This document shows, one piece after another, positions 35,962-46,622 of a stretch of 64,000 nt of DNA. The position numbers were made by a program, and so were the translations under genes. The notes below the pieces were generated by a model that was not told the origin of the DNA, searched no databases, and was given only the letters and a program-made list of their open reading frames with translations. Source of the DNA: Apostichopus parvimensis. Lineage: Eukaryota > Echinodermata > Holothuroidea > Aspidochirotida > Stichopodidae. The stretch lies in assembly GCA_000934455.1 (NCBI GenBank), contig KN884402.1:143286-207285 (forward strand), written 5' to 3'. Every line of letters starts with the position of its first letter. The stretch's first letter is position 1.

Positions 35962-37001
35962 GCGAGATTTTTTCCCCAGCACGGTAAAGGCCATCATTTG
36001 CATACCTCGCTTCTCATTGGCTGGGGTCTGTATACATAAGAATTATTACAATATCAACTAGCAGCTGCTGCACTGAATCGCTCATCACAAACCACATTTC
36101 ACAAGGCCACTTTGCTACAGTCACAACAAAAAAGAAAACAGTCTAGCAGCAGAATGTAAAATGGTACGTGTTTGAGTAGAGTTAATTTATTTGTCGGCGT
36201 GTTATGCCACGGGTGTAGAGGGTCTGTGGTTATGTATCGTACAACTCTGTTGCTGTAAATTTAAAGAAGTTAAATCAAACCGAAACTGTTTGAAGATGAT
36301 ACAAAAAATCACCATATAATATGAACGTAAGACAATTTCTGTGTTCAATAACTATAATCCAAAGTGGCAGTGGTACTACTGACATGCATGACTAAATACT
36401 ACGCCTAATTCTTTCGTATTATATTATCTGAAAACCGTGCCAAGTCATAATAAACCGTTTTAAAGGGTCATTATTTTTAAAATCAAATCACAATGTCTCT
36501 GCTCCAAATTAAGAGTCTATCAGTTTAAATTTACTTATTTGCGTACATTGCCATTGCAGTACTCTGTACAACATCACTCCGAAGCTTCACCCTTGTCAAA
36601 ACTAACTTATTCGATTTATTGGCTTTTCAGCTTTGGATCATCAACCTAAATAATCCTTACCTTAAAAGAAGGACAGTCATCTACAATGAGACGTGTACAC
36701 TTACAGTCCATGGTCGCAGTATCATGTTTTACGAACTTATGGATGTAAATGTCAACAAAGAAGTCCGCGCAAAAGCAAAGAAAAAAGATTTCAACATTTG
36801 TTTTAACAAAGTTGTTTCAAGGCAGTCACCAGTTCATACAGTACGTGTACGTGCGAATCACTATCCATTGAGTGCACGTGTATGTTCATGTACATACACA
36901 CACGCATAGCGTAAGCAAGAACTTCCCAATACAGCATCAAAAGCCAATGAGAAGCGAGGTATGCAAATGATGGCCTTTACCGTGCTGGAAAAAAATCTCG
37001 C
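35962..37001. mobile_element. Non-autonomous MULE, 1040 bp, 9-bp target duplication
   Basis: The 61-bp terminal repeats (35962-36022 and 36942-37001) begin GCGAGATTTTTT and end CCTCGCTTCTCATTGGCT, and are almost identical over GCACGGTAAAGGCCATCATT. CTCCTGGAA flanks both ends exactly (35953-35961 and 37002-37010), the 9-bp size typical of Mutator. The repeat has the same length and the same outer and inner blocks as that of the 4.7-kb MULE at 46.5 kb. No transposase is encoded; instead there is a small spliceable ORF. Confidence 0.92.
36631..36909 (+). CDS. Small ORF inside the non-autonomous MULE
   Basis: After the acceptor TATTGGCTTTTCAG a frame of about 92 codons opens with LWIINLNNPYLKRR, contains IYNETCTLTVHGRSIMFYEL and a basic stretch VRAKAKKKDFN, and stops at 36909. 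An upstream segment ends exactly in ATG followed by the donor GTACGTG (36161-36164). Splicing that ATG to 36631 would give a start codon in frame. A competing acceptor at 36559 (CCATTGCAG) leads to a 29-codon product. A TATA-like TATACATAAG lies near 36031, next to an ATTGG box in the terminal repeat. The protein is not recognised. It could be captured host sequence (Pack-MULE style) or a relic of the element's own gene. Confidence 0.4.
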   Translation, partial: LWIINLNNPYLKRRTVIYNETCTLTVHGRSIMFYELMDVNVNKEVRAKAKKKDFNICFNKVVSRQSPVHTVRVRANHYPLSARVCSCTYTHA

Positions 37002-39037
37002 CTCCTGGAACACTTCGCTTGCACGGCGGTAAGAGAAGGATTCCCCTCCCGGTCCTCCCCAGAGGCCAACCAGTGGCGGCTCGAGGGGGGAGGGGCATGT
37101 ACTGAATGTTGTTGGGTCCACTCCTTCAAATTTACCAAATCCCCATTCTGAGTTTACTTCCACTTTCCCACCTGAATTTTCACAACTGGCACCGCCACTG
37201 GTGCCATCTACTCTAGGTACGCCACTGGTCCCCTTACACCCCTCCCCCAATGACTTTGTGTAATTTCTCATAATTAACACATACAGTTCGTACACAATGC
37301 AGTTTTACTGCGTATTCCCACACATATGAAATATGAGGGGGTGACCCCCCTAATTTTTTTCAGGTGGCACAATTTCTGCTGGTTGAAGTGCAATATATGT
37401 GACTGCCTCAAATTGTGACTGTGTCCATGCACATATACACGTAGTTATAGACACATGACATACATCAACCAATTATACTTTTGAGAAAGGAGCAGGAAAT
37501 CGGAAATCCGCCTCGGGTTCGCGCTAAATTTCCAGCCCCAAAAAATGTCATACTACGCCAAATGTGACCAAGGGGGAATTCCCCCCCCCCCCCCCATTCT
37601 GACTGCTAGCCCCAACCCTGGTACACACACACAAATTGTCTTTTTTATTCTCTATTCAACTGATGAGATGTTCTTTTTAACCCATAACTTGGTGGTTGTG
37701 TGAACTGATGACATTACAAACAACTGATGACGTGTACAAAATATCATGAGTTAGAATACCTATAGACATGCACATACAAAACCAAAATGTACATCATGTA
37801 TATGCTGGAGTCCGGTACTATGTATTCAGGCCCGTAGCAAGTGGATCCGGGCCCCTGCGGAATAGAGAGTTCCGCTCAAGCTAAGAATAAAAATTCTTCA
37901 ACATGAATGTATGGTCCTACTTGATTCAAATTGCAAAATACTGCACCAATTTGCGCTCTAAATTTCACAAAATGTACTGGGCAGTAGCTAGGGTACAATA
38001 GTCAGGGGGTGCCAATAATGAGATGGGTTTCTCCCCCGGGTGCGTTACGGATGCCAAATATAGCACCCATTTCCCATTTAAAGAACCTAACATAAGCAAA
38101 ACATTCTCAAGGGAGAGGGGACACTCCTCAGACCCATCCCACAGGACTGCATCGCCTGCACGACTCGCCTGGATACCATTATGGATGCCATAGATTGCAC
38201 CATCTTCCATCTAATCTACCTAACATGAACAATAGTTTCTCGCAGGGAAGGGTGCATGACACCCTCGTCTTAGACCCCCTCCTCCAGGATGGCATCTCCT
38301 GCACAGAAATCAATGCCAACATAGCATAATTTTAATCTAAGGCACCTTACATAAACAAATAATATCTCCCCCTTAGACCACTACCCCAGGACAGTATCCC
38401 CTGCACGAATGCCAAATATAACATGATTCTGCATCTTAGCCAGCTTAAATTTCAAAGCAAAATTTATCAAGGAGGAAGGGCGCACCCCTTTTCCTTTATC
38501 CCCCCCCCCCCCTCACACAGGACAACATTCCATGAACAGTTCGCCTGGATACTGTTACAGATGCCAAAGACAGCACCATTTCGCATCAAAGCCACCTTAC
38601 ATAGACAAAAATGTGTACCACATCTAGATGCTTCCCACAGGACAGCCTACCCTACATGGTTCACACACGTACCGTTACGGATGCCAAATATAGCACCGTT
38701 TTGCATCTAAGCCACCTTGCAAAAACAAAACTCTAGGCCCATCCCTCCTCCACAGAACACTTCGCTTCACGAGTGATAAAGGTAGGATTCTCCCCAGGTT
38801 CCAACCAGTAGCAGCTGTAATTTTCACCTTTAATTATGTATTGTCCCCCCCCCCCCCCACTTTATAACTGAAATATATTTAGTGGAGGTATATATGTAAG
38901 CTAAAAAAATTTATATCACCATGTTGCATGTAAATATTTTTATAAGTAATATATTCCAAAGAAATGTGTGTGAGGGGGGTGGTGGTGAACCCCCATTATA
39001 GTCCACTCCCTCAAAATTACCCGAAATTTTCTAGGTC

Positions 39038-39087
39038 NNNNNNNNNNNNNNNNNNNNNNNNNNNNNNNNNNNNNNNNNNNNNNNNNN
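39038..39087. other. Assembly gap, 50 N
   Basis: Run of 50 N. The size is a conventional placeholder and may not reflect real length. Confidence 1.
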
Positions 39088-39284
39088 CCCCACTTTTCAA
39101 CCTATATCTTCAAGACTGGCACCAATGTAGTTTGATGTTTCTTGTGTGTTTAATTACTTAAGGATACTTTAACAATATTGTTCAGGGATTTCAACATTAT
39201 AAATTGTCTTTCAATATCACTAAACATTGACTCTGTACTGCTGTAATGTGCACGAACCATATTGTAACAATATTTTGCTGACAG

Positions 39285-39429
39285 GACTGGGTTTATTTGC
39301 TGGCAAGGTGTTCGTAGCTGGTGAATCCATTGTTGAGTATGCGGGGGGACTACTTACAGAAGCTGAGGGTAACACACAAAAGGATGTAACATATTTATTA
39401 TATTTCACACATGGACAGAAAAAATGGTG
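39285..39429 (+). CDS. SET-domain exon, KMT5A/SETD8-like
   Basis: The exon follows TTTTGCTGACAG and precedes GTGAGT. It encodes GLFAGKVFVAGESIVEYAGG, the SET motif I (GxG.F....F..GE.v.EY.G), then LLTEAEG and YLLYFTHGQKKWC. The last fits the F-F-x-x-KK-x-C-I-D-A segment of KMT5A-type enzymes once joined to the next exon. Phase 2 at the end is matched by the first base of the exon at 41387, giving C-IHAS where KMT5A has C-IDAT. Known role: SET enzymes of this family monomethylate histone H4 Lys20. This copy's substrate is unknown. The second Gly of the GxG is preserved as GLG. The rest of the gene is decayed. Confidence 0.8.
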
Positions 39430-41386
39430 GTGAGTTTTAATGTATTTATTATTATATGGATTCACTACATCATATAGGCCTACTAGCTACTGCTCTAATG
39501 GATTTTGGCACAATTTGACTCATTGGATGATGGGTCATTGCCAATTGGATGATCATTGACAATTGGATGATGGGTCATTGATGTTGGGCAGGAAATTCTT
39601 GTCAATGTCGGGAGACAGTAACATTCCAAAAACTCTCGGTTGTGATCAGGAAGTTGGTCACAAAGATCCCGATAGCTGCAAGCCCATCTTGCTAAGAAAG
39701 CTGAAATTCAGGAGTACATTTTGTATAAATTTCGTCACTTGAAAGGTAATGATCCAACTCATCCAAATGTTATTTCAGATCCCTTCAGGAGTCACTCACT
39801 ATGTAAATTTTTTTTAATTCATTCCAACTCATGAATTGGATTGTGACTGAGGTTGAATTCTGTTGGCTTTGTTTGCTCATATCATGCTGGTATGTAGTGC
39901 TGGTGGAGCTATTGTAATCATGCGTTCTATCTATCTATTCATCTATCTATTCGTATGTTCCCAATTGTTAAACTGCTTCTTCTCGTACAGCTGTCAATGG
40001 AATTTTAGGAAACTTGAAGACAATATATTGAGTACAAGAGGCCTATGTTGTTTGGTAGTGGCCAAAGGTAATTTCAGATAAAAATATGAAAACTTCGTTA
40101 AGAAGATAATGCTAGCCTTGACAAACATGATACTTGGTATAAAAGTTATCCCTATTGAGTAAAACAATCCAATAGGTCCATTTATTAGGTAACACTTGTC
40201 CAAATGATCAATCTGGTATGAGCTACTGCACCATTGGTGCTCTAGTTAGGCTATGGTTGAATGCCAGCCACCTAAACAGATTCTTGATACTTTTGTCCGG
40301 CGAGTTTACTTGTAATTCCTCATAGGGTCATACTTCATATGAGAGTGGAAATCTGTGTTCAAACTCTATTATATATTTTGAATGTTGATATCAGGGTTGG
40401 ATATTTGCCACGCATTATTAATATTCCCGGCAGAAAGTGAGCTGTAATACTAAATGTCCTGAAAGACAGTGTCTGTTATCCACAAAGAATCTAACGAGCT
40501 TGTATTTTAACCTTACTGCTTAGGTTTATCATTTAAAGATGTAAATTAAAAATTCGAATCTCAATGGGGTAGGCATGTTAAAGTAAATTAGGACCATACA
40601 TGTGCCCGGTGAATTTGCACCTTAGCCAAAAGAATAGGATTCTGCAAGACAACCATGCAGACCTGTTCTTTAGAAAAAAAAAAAATTTTGAAATTGAGGT
40701 TCGAGTTGTTTTTCATTATGTATCTCGCAACCGTATCATTGTTCGGATTAGATGGAATGACAATGGTATTTCCCTCACTGGTATTTCCTGGCCAACCCTC
40801 GTTGAATAACAGTTGTTGCATATATCTCAGTGAGAAGTTAAATTCTCTGATGGATTTGTGGTTTATGACTGAAGGACAAAACAACGAGTTATATGATACA
40901 GTAATAATGTTGATCGATCGATCTGTAAAACAGCTAGAGAGAAATGAGAGAAGCCAGACTGCTCTGAGATGATCGTGGTTCAGACATATCTAAAAAAGGG
41001 AGGATAGAGTGACAGACAAAATCAGCAATGATGTCCAATTAAAGGGGGAGCGGACCAATTAAAGGGGAAGCGGAATGCTCCGGATGAATAGGAATCACTG
41101 GACATGCATGTAAAAAGACTAGCAGGAAGCGATATTACAGGGAAGCTGGAAAAGAAGAAATTAGCAGCAGACCCCAGGACAGTCTGGGAAGTCTCAAAGT
41201 AAACATTGTACCCCGAGGAATGATAAGGGTATCTTGAGGAACCATTCCTAAAAGCAAGGAGAAAATTAGGCAGTGGACAAACAAACAACCTAACAATTTT
41301 CTTTTGAAATTTGGCTCTGTAAATATGAAAAAATCAGTTAAATCATTAATATGTTTTACATAATTTGTTTTTAATGTTCATTGCAG
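39430..41386 (+). other. Intron of the SET gene with weak coding remnants
   Basis: At about 40655-40809 an open frame (FEIEVRVVFHYVSRNR, WNDNGISLTGISW) looks coding but is unrecognised. At about 41030-41290 fragments such as LRMNRNHW and KRLAGSDITGKLEKKK recall the 3' end of decayed LINE ORFs, weakly. An ATCTATCTATTC microsatellite is near 39930. Confidence 0.35.
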
Positions 41387-41565
41387 TATTCATGCGTCGT
41401 CATCGGAACGGAAAATGATGATGAATGGAGAAAGCACAATGCTTGTGTGCAACAAATAAATTATTCAATGGGACCAAGGTTGGCGAGTTTGCAAAGAGAG
41501 AGATTGGATCTGGCGATGAAGTTCGATATAACTATGGTCAGACCGACACTGAATGGAGAAAGAAT
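41387..41565 (+). pseudogene. SET-domain C-terminal exon, frame-disrupted
   Basis: The exon lies between CATTGCAG and GTGAGT. Its start reads IHASSSER in phase with the previous exon. Its end, in another frame, reads EFAKREIGSGDEVRYNYG followed by DTEWRKN, the SET motif GxE(D)xxYdYG and the post-SET tail. A stop and at least one frame change separate the two parts, so the cofactor/substrate pocket is not encoded intact. The central NHS-type motif that binds S-adenosylmethionine is not recognisable. The exon ends in phase 0, which joins to the repeat exon at 42430 in frame. Confidence 0.75.
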
Positions 41566-42429
41566 GTGAGTGTCGATTGTTCATACCTTTTTATATGTTG
41601 AGCTGTTTAGCGGTGAGGATTAAGGACGGGCAGTGCACTCTTGGATTCTTTTTATTTTCAGGGGTGGCATTGGCATACCTAGGGGGCTTGTCCCCTCCCC
41701 CTCTAAGATGGAAATGAAGATTGAAAAATGACAGAGGGGAGACAAACAAGAGAAAGAAAGGGGGACACATTCCCCAATCACAATTCGGTGTGAAAGTTAT
41801 TTTCATTTAGGCTATAATTGGGGCGTGGATTGGTTGAGGTGGACATCAATGATGTCATTTACTGGGCCAGGCCTTCCCTAAACAGAAAAACAGGTTATAG
41901 TTGAGGAGAGGGTAGAAAAGAACAATTTCCATAAACTTTGCTATAACAACCGGAAGAATGAAGTACATTAAATGTCGAACACATTTCAGGCCACCCACAG
42001 GAAGAACAAAATTTAAAAAGGAATGCATGATTTTCAGGAAAAAGTCTTGTTTTTCATTACCCTTCAAATATTTACAATTTGGCGTAGAAAAGGTATTCCT
42101 GGTGTCAGACTTCTCGAAGATGAGTGGGGGGGGGGGGGGCAAATGCGGGTCAAGTTGGTCTGGATCAGGGGGCAGGATTGGCCTCTCACAAGCCTAGAAC
42201 AATGTTTTATCTTGTCTACCAAACTCATTTAGGGGTGCAAGAGGTCTCATTGGTATGGCTCTTTCCCTCCTCTCCCCTCTTTCTCACTGGTTTTTACCTT
42301 AGCCCAAAGATTGTGGATTATATCGGAGAAAACATTGACATTTTGTTTCATCAACAGTAATGAGTAGAATAAATGTATCATTTAATATAACTACCTAATA
42401 AATTTCAATTTGTTTTTCTTTCGTTGCAG

Positions 42430-43530
42430 CATACCAATTCTCTGTGTCCCGAAGGTCAACCTGACCTGTGTCATACTTTTGAAACAGATATGAAACATCT
42501 TTTACTGGACAAGGAACAGCACTTAGACACATTTGGCAGTCAGGAGATTCCTGATATCAAGATGACCACCAATAGAGATCAGCTACAGCCAGCAGATACC
42601 AATGTAAATGTCTCGATGGTCAACTGACTTGGGTCATGCTTCTGAAACAGATATCAGAGATCTTCTACTGGACAAGGAACAACACTCGGACACAGATGGC
42701 AGTGGAGAGATTCCTGATATGAAGATAGCTGCCAATAGAGATCAGCTTCGGCCAGCCGATACACATTTTACCTGTCTCGAAGGTCAACTTGATGTGCATT
42801 ATACTTTTGAAACAGATATCAGAGATCTTGTATTGGACAAGGAAGAGCACCCGGACACACATGGCAGTGGGGAGATTCCTGAGGAGGAGATGGTCACTGA
42901 ATAAGACCAGCCTCGGCCAGCAAGCATCTATTCTATGTGTAAAGAAGGTGAACCTGACTTGTACCATGATTCATTAACCAAAGAAAGTGTTGAGCGGATA
43001 TCAGAAAGCATGTTCCAGATGAGAAGGAATACTTGGACATGACTGATTTTTAAGATGAAATTAGTGAATCCAGTGTCAGTGAGTATGAACCGGATGAGGA
43101 AGATTACTCACACACAGAAGACACTCCGGAGATTAATGACTCAGAGACATTCGCCACAGAAGATGATAAACACGACTGTGGTAAATTCTCATGATCCAGT
43201 AGATATTGCATCTAGTGCTTCTGTGAAAAATGATGATGAAGCCAACATGTCCATTAAATCAGGGCCAAGTTGTCGAATTGTTTGCAAGCAACAAGTTTTT
43301 ACTGCCACAAGCCGAAATTCATCTCCAGGAACAGCATCCTCAAGAGAGCGAATTTCAGCAGATCATGAATGAAACTGACAAGCATGGAAAATACAAACAC
43401 ATGACTCTACTTAGGAACAGAGGAACGCACAGACAATTGTCAAGTGATAAGGGAAGGAAAAGGTACGCTCATAGTAGCGTACCGCCCAACTATAGATGCA
43501 TCACATGCAGACTATGGGCCGTGTGACTGC
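42430..43530 (+). pseudogene. Repeat, acidic and zinc-finger region of the SET-recombinase gene
   Basis: After TTTCGTTGCAG, 3.5 tandem units of about 165 bp (starts 42445, 42611, 42773, 42938) encode a 55-residue repeat with LEGQLDVHYTFETDIRDL, LDKEEHPDTHGSGEIP and NRDQL.PAD. An acidic stretch follows (DEISESSVSEYEPDEEDY near 43057). Then come finger remnants: HLQEQHPQESEF near 43330, TLLRNRGTH near 43408, REGKGTLIV near 43452 and GPCDCC near 43516 with LWKHEC near 43560. The order acidic region, C2H2-like finger, LRNRG, CxxC..W.H.C matches what I recall of a multicopy marine-invertebrate and fish protein family. Several stops and frame changes are present. Confidence 0.65.
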
Positions 43531-43636
43531 TGTTTGGGTTAGTATGTCAGAACTGACCTCTGGAAACACGAATGTAAGCTAACATTGAAAACATCAAGAA
43601 CAAACACTAAGGGGCCAGCGCTTAAAATCGTGTAAA

Positions 43637-44910
43637 TTGCTCCGGCCAAATCCACTTGCTGTTTCAGCAGGTCTGCATAGCGTGACACAAGTAATGTCCA
43701 ATGACCAAATTAGTTTGGTCGCCAAAGGTGATCCACTCATAGTGGACTTAGGTGAAAGACATATTCTTGCTCAGGGGCATGATGCTGATATGCATGCAAC
43801 TATTCGTTCCAAGTTCAGAGAACCTGCCAGACTTCTTGTGGAATTGCGAAATCTCAAAGAGAAAGCAAATGCAAGCATGGAAGAATTCCTCGAGCCTTGA
43901 CATTTCAGGTGTGTGGTTTGCAGCCGTACAGAAAGTTACTGGATAAGATGAGATCAAGCAAGATTACAAAGTACCATCTCTGGCTCTAAAGTATTGCCAT
44001 TATTTAAAGAAAATGGCCGTGATCCTGACAGGGACTTGTAGTGAAATTGGAGACAATGACAAGTATACACGTTGTAAACAATTCATTGCAAGGCTCGATG
44101 CTGATTGGTCCGTATTTGTGTCCTTAAATGCATTACGAACAATCAGTCAAGAAAATGAATAATAGAAAGGTGATTCCACTCACTGAAGATGTAGCTGCAT
44201 TGACAAACATGCTCAAGGAGGAAGGGCGTATGTGTGTGCATATTTTGCTACAGTACTCTGAGGAACCAACTGATAAAAAAGTAGAGGCACGGATAGCTCA
44301 CTGAGTTAACACTCACGCTGTTGATGTTATTGAACAGACGGCGCCAGGGTGAAATATCAAAGATGAAGATCAAGGAAGTGGATGAGGCCTTGATCAACTT
44401 AGAGCAGCATCTATGAAAAGTTCTCTCAATGGTAGAAATAGTTGGCAAAAAAGGGCGCCTAGTACCAGTTTTGATGACTTACGAGATGAAAGAGTGGATT
44501 TTGCTGTTGTTAGAGGGCAGGCAGTTTCTTGGGGAGTACACGAAGAGAATGAGTTTGTCTTGGCCAGATAATTTTATGAATGAAAAAGACATCTTCGTGC
44601 ATGTGACAGCCTCAGAAAATACAGTCAACTCCTTGGCGCTAAATACCCTGAAACAGCTCCGAACAACACAGCTCCTAGCAACACTGAGCCAACCCATGTG
44701 CCTCAAAGAGAATGAAATGGACATGGTACCAAACTTTCTTGGGCACGACTTCAAGATTCACCGTGAATACTAGAGACTATCGAATGAGATCATGCAAGTA
44801 GCTAAAGTATCTAAGCTAGTCCTAGCTATGGAAAAAGGAGGGAGTGCGTTGGCACAAGAACAGAGCCTTGGTGACATCCCTATTGCCCTGATGGAATGGT
44901 TCTCTTAACT
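43637..44910 (+). pseudogene. Tyrosine-recombinase-like domain, decayed
   Basis: Plus-strand segments read in order: SNDQISLVAKGDPLIVDLG and IRSKFREPARLLVELR (43690-43850), YKVPSLALKYCHYLKKM (43960-44010), FIARLDADWSVFVSLNALRT (44080-44140), VIPLTEDVAALTNMLKE (44175-44220), NRRRQGEISKMKIKEV (44333-44380), GRLVPVLMTYEMKEW (44454-44498), LRTTQLLATLSQ (44658-44693) and FLGHDFKIHREY (44735-44770). The Arg in RRRQGE, the LR..ATL helix and LGH fit the Arg-I, H/R-II and LGH layout of tyrosine recombinases. The nucleophile should sit nine residues after the His of LGH, and that codon is not Tyr here (TAG). The copy is inactive. Downstream AKVSKLVLAMEKG ends the domain near 44870. Confidence 0.7.
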
Positions 44911-46518
44911 TAAGCTCACACCAACATCCTGGTCTAAGCTGTACTGTTGTGATCTTCAATGTGTATCATTCTCATAATCAATCTCACCACATCTGTCAAT
45001 TACATTTTTTACAAAACTTGGGCACAATAATCATTGTACAATGAGGTATCAGATGTGGTCAAAAATGACGGTCATCTAAGGTGAAAATCAAACAGATTGA
45101 GTTGTGAACAATAGTTGTTTAGTGCTTTCTACTGTACAATCATTCAGAGGTTACTTATAGTATAGTTATCTGCAAACATCATTAACAATTGTTCAAAGTG
45201 GTCCTATATGCATACATACTTGTAGGATTCTGATGAAATTTCGGCATCTTAATCATTGGGTGGTGAGTCATCAGATGTAGTCAGTGATATTGCATGGCTC
45301 AAAATAAATGTTCCATAAATCAAAGGGCACTGAGGCCAATTCATATTTTAACCAGGGCACTGAGGCCATCCAACTCCTCTACAGTATAATGGCAATTAAA
45401 GTTTTCAATTGCCTCCTGTTATTTTAAGCCCTGGATATTGTGTCTAAGGCCATTTAGGCTCATTCAAAAATGCTGAAAAGCCCTCTGTTACTGGAATTGG
45501 GTCATTGCTAACATTAATTAAAACTAAAAATCCTCATACAGATTCTTCTCCCACAATCACAGTTTTCATTGTAGAGTAATGAGGGTTTGTTATAATGATA
45601 ATCGGGTAATGCTCTCACCTGAGGTTAAGGATGGGTGTTGTCTAAAATATTTGTAGGGTCTTTTGGGTTGTAAAAAGTTCTGTAAAATTCTTCGAGAAGG
45701 CACCAATGCTGCAACTCATCGATGCATGTTTTACTTCGGAAGAGTAGTAAGTTACTATGGTTTGTTCCTAAAGATGACCTGCTCCCCATTAACTCCGTGC
45801 CCTCTTTTTTTGAGAAAATAGCATGAAATAGACAGTTGTTTTTCTAATTTGTAAAAGATGTCGAACTACAACATACCCCAAAATGTTGTGATTTGATATG
45901 GAATGACATTTAGTCTTATTGTGACATGTATACGAAGTAACAACTTTGTCTGGGGTTGACTTTGACCAAGCTGATTCTGCAGCTTTTACTGAAAGGTATA
46001 TATATTCACTGAACTTATACGTTAATGTTATCATACGAATTATATGCACTACAAAGTACTACATGAAATATGCTTGCCAATAGTAAATGATACAATGACA
46101 TACTGCATTAATAACTTTCCATTCTCCACAATGACTCCATTTTCAAGTGTTTGACTGCAGTCAGTTGATAAAAATGTAAAGACCTTTCTTCATTGGAGGC
46201 TTCATGAAGTATGTTTAGTTTTCATATTAGTGACTGGGGAAGGGAGGGCAGAGAAGGGTGGCTGTTAGTAGTGTTCAATATATTTCATAAACCAGGTACC
46301 TAAATAGCAGGAATTTGTCAGCATTTACTCAGCTTCAATGTGTCATGTTATCCTTCTTTTGGGGGGGGGGGGGGGGGGTGGGGCACCTTTTGCAGACATG
46401 CTGAGAAGGGGTAGCATAAAATCTGTTAAATATTTCACATGCCTTGGGGTCTTGGACCAACCACTTGTGTAGGCATACCAAACTAGTAGACAATAACAAA
46501 GTATTGTAAGAGTTGTGG
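44911..46518. other. No recognised gene
   Basis: AT-rich 3' flank of the recombinase remnant. A G-run of 17 near 46364 is the longest homopolymer of its kind in the window. No bounded element found. Confidence 0.5.
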
Positions 46519-46578
46519 GGCCGGGTCGCGAATATTTTTGCCCCAAACCGAACTGACACTGAAATCATTTCCTCGATT

Positions 46579-46612
46579 CTGATTGGCTCTCAGCGAGAAC
46601 TTTATATACGTA
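46579..46612 (+). promoter_or_regulatory. CCAAT and TATA boxes at the MULE left terminal repeat
   Basis: ATTGG (inverted CCAAT) at the inner end of the terminal repeat is followed about 17 bp later by TTTATATA, with the transposase ATG about 20 bp further on at 46623. The spacing suits a transposase promoter, though it leaves little room for a 5' leader. The smaller MULE at 36 kb has the same ATTGG with TATACATAAG after it. Confidence 0.55.
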
Positions 46613-46622
46613 AGTATTCAAC

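Larger units (their letters stand above)
35600..39037 (+). repeat. Two direct copies of one repeat; copy B holds an inner array
   Basis: About 35640-35935 and 37680-37960 share an aligned order: a GTGTGAAC block, GATGAC, AGTTAGA.TACCTATAGACA, TGTATTCAGGCC.GTAGC and AAAATTCTT.AACAT.AATG. Later parts also match: AACACTTCGCTT with CCAACCAGT (37010-37080 and 38756-38815). Copy A is split by the MULE at 35962-37001. Copy B contains about six degenerate units of 95-150 bp (38045-38700) with GTTACGGATGCCAAATATAG and GCATCTAAGCCACCTT. The second copy runs into the assembly gap. Confidence 0.7.

Noticed and set aside
37071-37200. CAGTGGCGG ... CCGCCACTG inverted pair as a 130-bp MITE
   Set aside because: Arms are only 10 bp and no target duplication is visible; it also lies within the larger duplicated repeat.
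41030-41290. LINE 3' fragment
   Set aside because: Only short phrases (LRMNRNHW, KLEKKK) recall LINE tails; too decayed to assign.
41958-42360. Overlapping plus-strand frames with Gly-rich tracts
   Set aside because: They come from a poly-G run and a short repeat; no motif, no splice support.
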